A DNA stretch of 64,000 nt from Mucilaginibacter sp. KACC 22063 (GTDB lineage: Bacteria; Bacteroidota; Bacteroidia; Sphingobacteriales; Sphingobacteriaceae), in NCBI RefSeq assembly GCF_028736115.1, contig NZ_CP117877.1, forward strand, positions 3,906,001 to 3,970,000, in the 5' to 3' direction. The notes beneath the pieces were generated by a model. That model was not told the origin of the DNA. It ran no database searches and saw only the letters and a program-made list of their open reading frames with translations. This document shows, piece by piece, positions 8,916 to 16,975 of the stretch. Both the position numbers and the translations under genes were made by a program. Position 1 is the stretch's first letter; each line of letters starts with the position of its first letter.

Positions 8916-8983
8916 TTGCAAAATAACGCAAACTTAAATTGCAATATATTGCAATTATTTACATTTATTGCATAATTTTGCAA
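8916..8983. promoter_or_regulatory. Three TTGC-N8-GCAA operators with overlapping promoter
   Basis: Sites are at 8916-8931, 8939-8954 (a perfect 16-bp palindrome, TTGCAATATATTGCAA) and 8968-8983. On the plus strand a -33 TTG (8949-8951) lies inside the middle site and a perfect -7 TAATTTTG (8973-8980) inside the third, with a 21-nt spacer. Transcription would start at or next to the nucleotidase ATG at 8985. A DeoR-type protein bound here would cover both divergent promoters. Confidence 0.75.
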
Positions 8984-8984
8984 T

Positions 8985-9542
8985 ATGAAACAAAAGAAAA
9001 TAATAGCTATCGACATGGATAGCGTACTTGCCGACACAGAAAGGCAGTTTGTAATTTGGTATGAGCGTGATTACGGTGTTCGCATTCCGTATGAAAGTTT
9101 ATTTGGTAAGAAAGAAGAGGATTTTTTCCCTGAAAAAGATGCGATCAGAAAAATGGTTTTTACACCGGCGTTTTTCAGGACCATACCTGTAATGCCCGGT
9201 GCCATAGCGGCTGTAAAGCAATTGATGAATAATTATGAGGTGTACGTGGTATCGGCCGCAATGGAGTTCCCGAATTCACTGATAGAAAAGAAAGAATGGC
9301 TTGAAGAACACTTTCCGTTTATCTCATGGAAAAACATTGTATTCTGCGGAAGCAAAAGCATTATTGATGCCGACTACCTGATAGATGACCATTGCAAAAA
9401 CTTAGATGTATTTAAGGGCAAAACATTACTGTTCCATGCGGCACACAATGTGGGTATTACCCATCACCAACGCGTCAATAACTGGGAAGAAGCACTTAGG
9501 GCCATTGCTAAACTGGAAGCCGTACCTACAACCGAAGCTTAA
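8985..9542 (+). CDS. 5'(3')-deoxyribonucleotidase-like HAD hydrolase (NT5C family)
   Basis: This 185-aa HAD-fold phosphatase begins with the nucleophile motif IDMDSVLAD (residues 8-16; first Asp nucleophile, second general acid). It continues with VVSAAMEFP (motif II Ser/Thr region), a Lys in the CGSKSII segment, and the acidic motif DYLIDDH near 128-134. The profile matches cytosolic deoxyribonucleotidases, which dephosphorylate dNMPs. It stands alone on the plus strand, opposite the DeoR-type gene. The apparent promoter places the transcript start at the ATG, so the mRNA may be leaderless. Confidence 0.85.
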   Translation: MKQKKIIAIDMDSVLADTERQFVIWYERDYGVRIPYESLFGKKEEDFFPEKDAIRKMVFTPAFFRTIPVMPGAIAAVKQLMNNYEVYVVSAAMEFPNSLIEKKEWLEEHFPFISWKNIVFCGSKSIIDADYLIDDHCKNLDVFKGKTLLFHAAHNVGITHHQRVNNWEEALRAIAKLEAVPTTEA

Positions 9543-9796
9543 AGCCTGATTCTTGTAAGAAAGACCAATATCATAAAAGCAAAGGTGATTACGATAATGC
9601 CGCGACTGGTTTGATCAGCCTGTTTGCGGTGAAAAACGCGTACAAGAATTAAATTTATAGCGATAGCAATTAAATAAGGAACGGCCGGCTTATTCATGAT
9701 CACCATATCTTTAGCCACGTAGTTAAACACAATCCAGGTTATTGAGGGCAACACCGCACCAATACCAAGCCCCAGATAAAAGTTATTCCTATTCAT
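9539..9796 (-). CDS. Small three-helix membrane protein, hypothetical
   Basis: This 85-aa protein is almost wholly hydrophobic, with three membrane segments at about 7-27, 38-55 and 63-82 and a short basic loop (FHRKQADQTSR). It lies 6 bp downstream of the carboxylesterase gene on the same strand and overlaps the convergent nucleotidase stop by 4 bp. No family is recognised. It probably belongs to the surE-esterase transcript. Confidence 0.7.
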   Translation of the reverse strand: MNRNNFYLGLGIGAVLPSITWIVFNYVAKDMVIMNKPAVPYLIAIAINLILVRVFHRKQADQTSRGIIVITFAFMILVFLTRIRL

Positions 9797-9802
9797 TTAC
9801 CG

Positions 9803-11275
9803 CTAATTTAACACAAAACCCGCTGCAGGATATTGCGGATCATTATAAATATCTTTCAGGCTTTCCTGTCCCGATACATTATTAAAGATCATTACCTTAT
9901 TGCCTGGTTGATACTGCTCCCAATTTGGTGCAGGCTGTCTTCCTTTTATATAACTTACCCAATAGGCATGTACTTGCTCTGCCAACTGTTCATTAAAACC
10001 ATTGTTATGTTTACCCGGCACATACCAAACGTAAGCCAGCTCATCGGCATGTACTGCTCCCTTTCCATCCTTACTATAATCAAAGCGGTACATCCATACG
10101 TTGTTATTTCCTTTTGTTAAGACATTAGCCATGCGGTACTGATGCATTTGATACATGTACTGAGTAAGGATAAAAACCGCGGCAGAATCTGGCTCTATAG
10201 CATTTGCATACTTGTTGTAAGCATTAAGTACAAACGTATAATTATTGCCGTACCAATCTTTAAGTACCGTACTATCCGGATGATAAAGCCGTTTATCCCC
10301 ATTCATGAACAACACACTTTCGCGTTTATTACTACCGATCAGGAATCGTTTATCCTTAAAGTTGTGCGTTTCCATATAGTGGTAAGGGTCATCCTTAATA
10401 ATTGCACCATCCTGCACCGGCCCAAAATAGTTTGTACCGGCAGCACCGTTAAGTACTTTATTTTGCGCTTCAATTAACTGAGCAGTTGATAAATTCAAAA
10501 CGTCTGTCGGTTTTTGCAGGTTTAGTTCTTTGAGTAAACGCTGCCTTATTGCTTTCGCAGTGGTAGTATCACGAATGCATTGTACACCGCCACTTTCTAA
10601 AACCAGCTGCTTGTATAACCCTTTAGATTTATCTGAGGTAAGCAAAGTACTCACCAGCTTTGCCCCTGCCGATTCGCCCATTACAGTTACATTATCCGCA
10701 TCGCCACCGAAAGACTTAATATTTTGCTTTACCCATTTCAGCGCCATCAGCATATCCAGCATCCCATTATTGCCCGAAGTTTGATAGGCTTTATCGATAT
10801 CGCCCAGGTATAAAAATCCGAAAACACCTAAACGGTAATTGATCGTCACGGTAATAATGCTATCCCTGTCGGCAAAGGCATGGCCGTTCATGGTTGCACC
10901 ATTGCCGCCTGTCATTCCGCCACCATGTACCCATACTACCACAGGCATTTTATGCGCTGGTTTCTGCAAAGGTGTGTATACATTCAGGAACAGTGAATTT
11001 TCATCGCCCTGTAAGCCTTTTGTATTGCCTGAATACTGCGCTGCGGAACTGCCGAATCTATCACATAACAAAGTGTCTTTCCATTTATCTACAGGCTGCG
11101 GGGCTTTAAACCTTAAAGCGTCAATGGGCGGTTTTGCATAAGGTATGCCTTTAAAAACTACAGCCTGATCTTCGGTAATACCCTTTATATAACCAGCCGA
11201 AGTTTTCACAACAGTTTGTGCAAATGCACTAATTGTTATAGACAGAACGAATAAGACACTTAGGACTTTTTTCAT
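9803..11275 (-). CDS. Secreted type-B carboxylesterase
   Basis: This 490-aa alpha/beta hydrolase has a signal peptide (about 1-20, cut after AFAQ). The oxyanion-hole motif is HGGGMTGG (about 116-123), the nucleophile elbow GESAGA (about 199-204), an acidic catalytic residue candidate lies in GSNKRESV (about 319), and the catalytic His is in VHADELAYVW (about 412). These give the Ser-Glu-His triad of the carboxylesterase/cholinesterase family. It would act on ester substrates in the periplasm or outside the cell. It starts 2 bp downstream of surE, so the genes are one transcript. Substrate not predictable. Confidence 0.92.
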   Translation of the reverse strand: MKKVLSVLFVLSITISAFAQTVVKTSAGYIKGITEDQAVVFKGIPYAKPPIDALRFKAPQPVDKWKDTLLCDRFGSSAAQYSGNTKGLQGDENSLFLNVYTPLQKPAHKMPVVVWVHGGGMTGGNGATMNGHAFADRDSIITVTINYRLGVFGFLYLGDIDKAYQTSGNNGMLDMLMALKWVKQNIKSFGGDADNVTVMGESAGAKLVSTLLTSDKSKGLYKQLVLESGGVQCIRDTTTAKAIRQRLLKELNLQKPTDVLNLSTAQLIEAQNKVLNGAAGTNYFGPVQDGAIIKDDPYHYMETHNFKDKRFLIGSNKRESVLFMNGDKRLYHPDSTVLKDWYGNNYTFVLNAYNKYANAIEPDSAAVFILTQYMYQMHQYRMANVLTKGNNNVWMYRFDYSKDGKGAVHADELAYVWYVPGKHNNGFNEQLAEQVHAYWVSYIKGRQPAPNWEQYQPGNKVMIFNNVSGQESLKDIYNDPQYPAAGFVLN

Positions 11276-11277
11276 GA

Positions 11278-12051
11278 TCAGGCGTTAAATTTCCAGCTGT
11301 TTAATACAGGGATGGCATGGTGTGCAGTCATATCGAATTGCACAGGAACAACAGATACATAATGATGATCTAATGCCCAAACGTCGGTGTCTTCGCCCTG
11401 ATCGTTCAACTGAAACACACCAGTAAGCCAATAATAAGGGCGCTTATGCGGGTCCATGCGCTCGTCAAATTCTTCTGCCCATTTAGCCCTGGCCTGGCGG
11501 CATACTTTAATACCTTTAATATCGCCTGCATTCGGGAAGTTTACATTGAGTAAGGTCGCAGGGGGCAATCCATTTTCTAATACCTGCAAAGCAATTTGCT
11601 TCACGTATTTAAGCGTGGGCTTAAAATTTGCCTGCAGGGTAAAATCATCTAATGAATAACCGATTGACGGAATACTTTCTATCGCCCCCTCAACCGCTGC
11701 CGACATAGTTCCAGAATATAATACGTTGATAGAATTGTTAAGACCGTGATTGATACCTGACACACACAGATCAGGCTTTTTACCTTTGAAAACGATATTA
11801 ACCGCCAGTTTCACACAATCTACAGGTGTGCCCGAACAACGGTAAGTCTCAAAACCATCGTAAATTTCTACCTTATCCAAACGAAGCGGTTTGCCAATGG
11901 TTATGGCATGCCCCATACCCGACTGCGGACTATCAGGCGCTACAACCACTACATGGCCAATCTCTGCCATGGTTTCCATCAGTGCTTTAATGCCCGGCGC
12001 AGTGATCCCATCATCGTTAACTACCAGTATAGTAGGTTTATTCTTTTTCAT
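11278..12051 (-). CDS. surE: 5'/3'-nucleotidase SurE
   Basis: This 257-aa metal-dependent nucleoside monophosphatase carries the conserved VVNDDGI (about 10-16, metal-binding Asp pair), GTPVDCVKLA (about 89-98), SGINHGLNNS (about 109-118) and YSGTMSAAVEG (about 121-131). Full length. The family dephosphorylates 5'- and 3'-nucleotides and short polyphosphates and supports stationary-phase survival. It heads a minus-strand unit with the carboxylesterase and the small membrane gene. Confidence 0.96.
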   Translation of the reverse strand: MKKNKPTILVVNDDGITAPGIKALMETMAEIGHVVVVAPDSPQSGMGHAITIGKPLRLDKVEIYDGFETYRCSGTPVDCVKLAVNIVFKGKKPDLCVSGINHGLNNSINVLYSGTMSAAVEGAIESIPSIGYSLDDFTLQANFKPTLKYVKQIALQVLENGLPPATLLNVNFPNAGDIKGIKVCRQARAKWAEEFDERMDPHKRPYYWLTGVFQLNDQGEDTDVWALDHHYVSVVPVQFDMTAHHAIPVLNSWKFNA

Positions 12052-12148
12052 AGACTGCTAAGTTAGGGAATTATAATGCGTTATCTGCCTTATATAAGCA
12101 CCCTTAATCTAAGTTTCAGATTTGGGCAATAGCTTTCTGATGTATGAA

Positions 12149-12253
12149 ACACCCCCTTATCAACATTTCCAAAACAAGCAGTGGCTGTGCCTTCCCCTCT
12201 CAAGAGGGAAAACGCTGAATAGAGAAACAAGCAAAAACTTAAATAAGGGGTGT
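12149..12253. repeat. MITE/REP-like repeat, copy A
   Basis: About 105 bp bounded by inverted ends ACACCCCCTTAT and ATAAGGGGTGT, with a central dyad CTTCCCCTCTCAAGAGGGAA. It matches the layout of two better copies at 18.7-19.0 kb. It lies in the 299-bp spacer between surE and sucB. Confidence 0.6.
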
Positions 12254-12288
12254 GTAAAATTCGGCTTTCCAACAAATTCAGACCCAAT

Positions 12289-12316
12289 AAAAAAGCCCTT
12301 CGATTTCTCGAAGGGC
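12289..12316 (-). terminator. Terminator of the sucA-sucB operon
   Basis: GCCCTTCG/CGAAGGGC stem with a 6-nt loop followed by TTTTTT on the minus strand, about 35 bp after the sucB stop. Confidence 0.85.
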
Positions 12317-12350
12317 ATCATTCTATATTTTTTGAATTTTGTAATTCTGA

Positions 12351-13916
12351 TTACACGCCTAACAGCAATCTTGCAGGGTCTTCCAGCAGTTGTTTAACGC
12401 GTACCAGGAAGCTTACCGATTCGCGGCCGTCAATGATACGGTGATCATATGATAACGCCAGGTACATCATCGGGCGGATAACCACCTGGCCGTTTACTGC
12501 CACAGGGCGCTCTACAATATTGTGCATACCTAAAATAGCAGACTGCGGAGAATTAATGATCGGGGTTGACATCATTGAGCCAAATACACCACCGTTTGTG
12601 ATGGTAAAGTTACCGCCGGTCATTTCTTCGATGGTCAGTTTATTTTCGCGTGCTTTGGCAGCAAGTCCGGCAACTGCTTTCTCGATACCGGCAAGGCTTA
12701 ATTGCTCAGCATTACGGATAACCGGAACAACCAATCCTTTCGGTGCAGATACAGCAATAGAGATATCAGCAAAGTTGCTGTATACCACTTCTTCGCCTTC
12801 GATACGTGCGCCTACAGCAGGCCACTCTCTTAATGCTTCGCAAACTGCTTTGGTAAAGAACGACATGAAGCCTAAGCCTACGCCATGTTTCTCTTTAAAT
12901 TTATCTTTGTATTTAGCACGCAGTTCCATAATCGGCGACATATCAACCTCGTTAAAGGTGGTCAACATCGCTGTTTCATTTTTAACTGCCACTAAACGTT
13001 TAGCAATAGTTTTACGCAACGGCGTCATCTTCTCGCGGCGTTCGTCGCGGGCACCCGATGGCTGCGACGGAGCCGCCTGAGCAGTTGGTGCAGAGGCAGG
13101 TTTTGCAGCAAGGGCAGCAGCTTTAGGCGCGCCAGCCTGTGCATTTTGTGCATCCTCTTTAGTGATACGCCCCCCCACACCTGTACCAGATACAGATTGC
13201 GGATCAACACCTTTTTCTGCCAATATTTTACCGGCAGCAGGTGATGGTGTACCAGCTGCATAGCCACCTTGTTTCATGGTTTCAGGTGATGGCGGAACAG
13301 CATTTTCTAATGCCGGGGTACTGACACTGCCCGGAGTTGCCGGAGCAGATGCACCACCAACTTCGATCTGGCAAACCACAGCACCAATTTCTAAAACGTC
13401 GCCTTCTTTAGCGATAGTTTTTAAAACACCTGGCTTTTCGGCTGTCAGCTCGAATGTTGCTTTATCTGATTCCAGTTCTGCAATGGCTTCGTCCATTGCT
13501 ACTTCGTCGCCATCTTTTTTAATCCAGCGTGAAAGGGTTACTTCTGTGATAGATTCACCTACAGCCGGAACTTTTATTTCTACAGTGCTTTTTGCTTCTG
13601 CAGGTGCAGCAGCCGGAGCAGGGGTTGCAGCAGCAGGCGCTTTATCTTCCTGTGCGGCAGGTGCAGCATTAGCTGAGGCACCACCTTCTTCAATATTTGC
13701 AACTACAGCACCGATAGCTAAAGTATCGCCTTCGTTGGCTATAGTATTTAAAGTCCCTGCTTTTTCGGCAGTCAGCTCAAATGTTGCTTTATCTGATTCT
13801 AACTCGGCAATCACTTCATCCATCTCCACTGTATCGCCGCTTTTTTTAATCCAGCGCGACAAAGTAACTTCGGTAATTGATTCGCCTACCGGCGGAACTT
13901 TTATTTCTAAACTCAT
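12351..13916 (-). CDS. sucB: Dihydrolipoyllysine-residue succinyltransferase (E2 of 2-oxoglutarate dehydrogenase)
   Basis: This 521-aa E2 core subunit transfers succinyl from lipoate to CoA in the TCA cycle. Two lipoyl domains (about 3-76 and 115-188) each carry LESDKATFEL with the modified Lys (K43 and its counterpart near 154). Ala/Pro-rich linkers follow, then an E3-binding domain (about 224-258, PAAGKILAEKGVDP) and the catalytic acyltransferase domain (about 290-521) with the active-site motif YDHRIIDGRE. The two lipoyl domains are nearly identical in their central part, which points to an internal duplication. It is co-transcribed with sucA, 104 bp upstream, with a hairpin-forming spacer between. 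Confidence 0.95.
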   Translation of the reverse strand: MSLEIKVPPVGESITEVTLSRWIKKSGDTVEMDEVIAELESDKATFELTAEKAGTLNTIANEGDTLAIGAVVANIEEGGASANAAPAAQEDKAPAAATPAPAAAPAEAKSTVEIKVPAVGESITEVTLSRWIKKDGDEVAMDEAIAELESDKATFELTAEKPGVLKTIAKEGDVLEIGAVVCQIEVGGASAPATPGSVSTPALENAVPPSPETMKQGGYAAGTPSPAAGKILAEKGVDPQSVSGTGVGGRITKEDAQNAQAGAPKAAALAAKPASAPTAQAAPSQPSGARDERREKMTPLRKTIAKRLVAVKNETAMLTTFNEVDMSPIMELRAKYKDKFKEKHGVGLGFMSFFTKAVCEALREWPAVGARIEGEEVVYSNFADISIAVSAPKGLVVPVIRNAEQLSLAGIEKAVAGLAAKARENKLTIEEMTGGNFTITNGGVFGSMMSTPIINSPQSAILGMHNIVERPVAVNGQVVIRPMMYLALSYDHRIIDGRESVSFLVRVKQLLEDPARLLLGV

Positions 13917-13946
13917 GTTAATATTTAAATAGTTATGAATTGTGAA

Positions 13947-14016
13947 TTAGTGAGTTAATGAGTGAAGAATGGCAAATTTGACAATTAATCACAACTCACC
14001 ATTCACCACTCACTAA
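13947..14016 (-). repeat. Intergenic inverted repeat between sucA and sucB
   Basis: TTAGTGAGT...GAATGG (13947-13972) pairs with CCATTCACCACTCACTAA (13999-14016), with an 8-nt insertion in one arm. The same CATTCACTAACT-type words occur in two prophage spacers (46379-46400 and 49511-49537), so this is a dispersed spacer repeat. In the mRNA it would fold as a hairpin between the two cistrons. Confidence 0.55.
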
Positions 14017-14020
14017 CTGC

Positions 14021-16828
14021 TTAGTCAGCGCCTTGTTCAGCCATTTTTTTGGTGGTCTTTTTAACTGCTTCTTTAACAGCCTCGCCAGCCGGAGCTTCAA
14101 AAGCTTTACCAACAATGTACAATTGCTGCGAGTTGTGCTGTTTAGCGTAACCGGTAGCCGTACTTGCACTTTCTCTGCGAGAAATCACCTCAAGCTGCAA
14201 TTCGCTCTTACGGAATTTGCGGCATAAGTAAGGCCATGCGCCCATATTTTCAGGCTCTTCCTGTACCCAGATAAATTCTGTTGCTTTAGGATACTGCGTT
14301 TTCAGTTTCACCATGGCATCAACAGGAGTTGGGTAAAGCTGTTCAATGCGTACAATGGCAACGTCTTTACGTTTATCAGCCTGTTGTTTCTCTAACAGAT
14401 CATAATAGATCTTACCAGAACATAACAGCACGCGTGTTACCTTTTTAGCATCAACAAAGCTGTCATCAATCAGTTCTTTAAACTGACCACTGGTGAAATC
14501 CTGCAACGGAGACACGCAAGCCGGATGGCGCAGCAAACTCTTAGGTGTAAATACGATCAACGGTTTACGGAAATCGCGGTGCAACTGGCGGCGTAACACG
14601 TGGAAGAAGTTTGCCGGAGTAGTACAGTTAACAACCTGAATGTTATTATCGGCACTCATTTCCAAGAAACGCTCGATACGTGCTGATGAGTGCTCCGGCC
14701 CCTGGCCTTCGTAACCGTGAGGCAATAGCATTACCAAACCGTTACCGCGCTGCCATTTGGTTTCAGAACTAACCACATACTGGTCTACAATAATTTGCGC
14801 ACCGTTAAAGAAGTCGCCAAACTGCGCTTCCCAAATGGTTAAGGCATGCGGGTTAGCCAAAGCATAACCATATTCGAAACCTAAAACGCCATATTCTGAC
14901 AATAATGAGTTATAGATGCTCATTTTAGCCTCAGTATTTAAGGCTGCAAGCGGCATGTACTCTTCATCAGTATCAGGTAATGTAATTACCGCGTGACGGT
15001 GAGAGAAGGTACCACGTTTAACGTCTTCGCCGCTTAAACGTACCGGGTGCCCTTCGGTTAACAATGAACCATAAGCCATCAGCTCGCCCATTGCCCAGTC
15101 AAACACTTTGGTATCGTTAACCATTTTAGAACGGTCTTCAAACAGTTTTTCAATTTTTTTGAAGTACTGTTTTCCAGCCGGCAAAGTGGTTAATGTTTTA
15201 CCAATCTCTAATAATTTATCTGCACTTACCGATGTATCGGCAGGTGCAACAGTTTCTTTTTCAGTGGCAATGTGTAAACCTTCCCATGCGCCGGTAAACA
15301 TTGGTTTACTTTCGGTAAAGCGCTCTTCAGATTTACTTTCGTTTAATTTTTCCTGTAGCAGGTCACGGAATTTCTTTTCCATTTCCTTAGCCATATTGGC
15401 ATCTACACTACCCTGAGAAAGCAACTTTTGATTATAGATCTCTCGTGGGTTAGGGTGGCCTTCAATAGCTTTATACAATACAGGCTGGGTGAATTTAGGC
15501 TCGTCACTTTCGTTGTGGCCATAGCGCCTGTAGCATAAGATGTCGATGAAAACATCTTCTTTAAACTGCTGGCGATACTCCATTGCCATGTTAATGGTGT
15601 AAGCCAAAGCTTCAGCATCATCACCATTTACGTGAAACACCGGCGAAAGCACGGTTTTAGCAACGTCTGTACAGTATACACTTGAACGCGCATCTTTATA
15701 GTTAGTGGTAAAACCAATCTGGTTATTAATAACCAGGTGAACAGTACCACCTGTGCCATAACCTTCCAGGTTTTCCATTTGTAAAACCTCGTAAACAATA
15801 CCCTGGCCTGCTACAGAAGCATCGCCGTGGATCAATATAGGAGCAATACGGCTATTATCGCCACCGTATTTAAAATCAATTTTAGAACGGGTTTGTCCTT
15901 CAACAACCGGGTCAACTGCCTCAAGGTGCGAAGGGTTAGGGCATAAACTTAAGTGAACAGACTTACCGTTTGAGGTTGCCTTATCGTATGAATATCCTAA
16001 ATGATATTTCACGTCGCCACCGAACGGGGTTTCGTTATCATAGTTCTTACCTTCAAACTCAGAGAATATCTCTTTGTAGGTTTTGCCCATAATATTGGCC
16101 AGCACGTTTAAGCGGCCACGATGCGCCATACCAATGGTAAACTCTTCGATGCCTAACTCTGCTCCTTTTTCAATTACTGAATCAAGTGCAGGGATCAAAG
16201 CTTCGGCGCCTTCTAATGAGAAACGTTTTTGGCCTAAAAACTTAGTACCTAAAAAGCTCTCAAATACAACAGCTTCGTTTAGCTTGTTAAGGATGCGTTT
16301 CTTTTCCTCGACAGAGAATGATGGCTGATTGCGGGTTTTCTCCATCCGCTCCTCAAACCACTTCACTTTTATTGGGTTGCGGATGTACTTATACTCTGCA
16401 CCGATAGTGCCGCAATAAGTTTCCTTCAGCATTTTAACAATGTCGCGAAGGGTAGCTTTTCCTAAACCGATCTCCACCCCTGCATTAAAAACTGTATCAA
16501 GGTCAGCATTGCTTAAACCAAAATTCTCCAGGTCAAGTGTTGGGCTGTGGTGCCTGCGCTCGCGCACAGGGTTAGTATCGGCAAAAAGGTGACCGCGGCC
16601 ACGATAGCCGTCAATCAAATTAAGCACGTTGATTTCCTTCAGTACATGCTCAGGGGTAGCGCCACCGCCTGTAGAAGGCGCAGTTTCACCTGCTCCTTTA
16701 CCAAAGTCAAAACCTTCAAAAAATTTCTGCCAACCATAATCTACCGAAGCAGCATCCTGCTGGTAAGCTTCATATAATGAGTCGATATAGGCGCTGTTCT
16801 CGTTATTTAGGTAAGTAAAACGATCCAT
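14021..16828 (-). CDS. sucA: 2-oxoglutarate dehydrogenase E1 component
   Basis: This 935-aa thiamine-diphosphate enzyme decarboxylates 2-oxoglutarate and succinylates the E2 lipoate. ATG at 16828 (MDRFTYLNNENSAYI) is preferred to a TTG four codons earlier. Signatures include the N-terminal E2-interacting segment (YLNNENSAYIDSLYEAYQQD), GMAHRGRLNVLAN (about 240-252), HGDASVAGQGIVYE (about 335-348), the TPP/Mg region with CYRRYGHNESDEPKF, and the C-terminal transketolase-like half with GHPVRLSGEDVKRGTFSHRH. Length is standard. Its transcript includes sucB. Confidence 0.97.
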   Translation of the reverse strand: MDRFTYLNNENSAYIDSLYEAYQQDAASVDYGWQKFFEGFDFGKGAGETAPSTGGGATPEHVLKEINVLNLIDGYRGRGHLFADTNPVRERRHHSPTLDLENFGLSNADLDTVFNAGVEIGLGKATLRDIVKMLKETYCGTIGAEYKYIRNPIKVKWFEERMEKTRNQPSFSVEEKKRILNKLNEAVVFESFLGTKFLGQKRFSLEGAEALIPALDSVIEKGAELGIEEFTIGMAHRGRLNVLANIMGKTYKEIFSEFEGKNYDNETPFGGDVKYHLGYSYDKATSNGKSVHLSLCPNPSHLEAVDPVVEGQTRSKIDFKYGGDNSRIAPILIHGDASVAGQGIVYEVLQMENLEGYGTGGTVHLVINNQIGFTTNYKDARSSVYCTDVAKTVLSPVFHVNGDDAEALAYTINMAMEYRQQFKEDVFIDILCYRRYGHNESDEPKFTQPVLYKAIEGHPNPREIYNQKLLSQGSVDANMAKEMEKKFRDLLQEKLNESKSEERFTESKPMFTGAWEGLHIATEKETVAPADTSVSADKLLEIGKTLTTLPAGKQYFKKIEKLFEDRSKMVNDTKVFDWAMGELMAYGSLLTEGHPVRLSGEDVKRGTFSHRHAVITLPDTDEEYMPLAALNTEAKMSIYNSLLSEYGVLGFEYGYALANPHALTIWEAQFGDFFNGAQIIVDQYVVSSETKWQRGNGLVMLLPHGYEGQGPEHSSARIERFLEMSADNNIQVVNCTTPANFFHVLRRQLHRDFRKPLIVFTPKSLLRHPACVSPLQDFTSGQFKELIDDSFVDAKKVTRVLLCSGKIYYDLLEKQQADKRKDVAIVRIEQLYPTPVDAMVKLKTQYPKATEFIWVQEEPENMGAWPYLCRKFRKSELQLEVISRRESASTATGYAKQHNSQQLYIVGKAFEAPAGEAVKEAVKKTTKKMAEQGAD

Positions 16829-16975
16829 CTTGTAAACCAATCTGTAAAACGGTACAAAACTAAGACAATTCAGTTAGATTTCCGTTTAAAATAAATTCAT
16901 AATCAGGTAATATATTGTTTTTCAGAATAAGTTACCCACATCTGCTTTGCTTTAAATCCTTTAGTTGTAGCAATG

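Noticed and set aside
13276..13932. 218-codon plus-strand frame inside sucB
   Set aside because: Its low-complexity Ala/Ser/Val product is the antisense shadow of the lipoyl and Ala/Pro linker region, including the duplicated lipoyl core.
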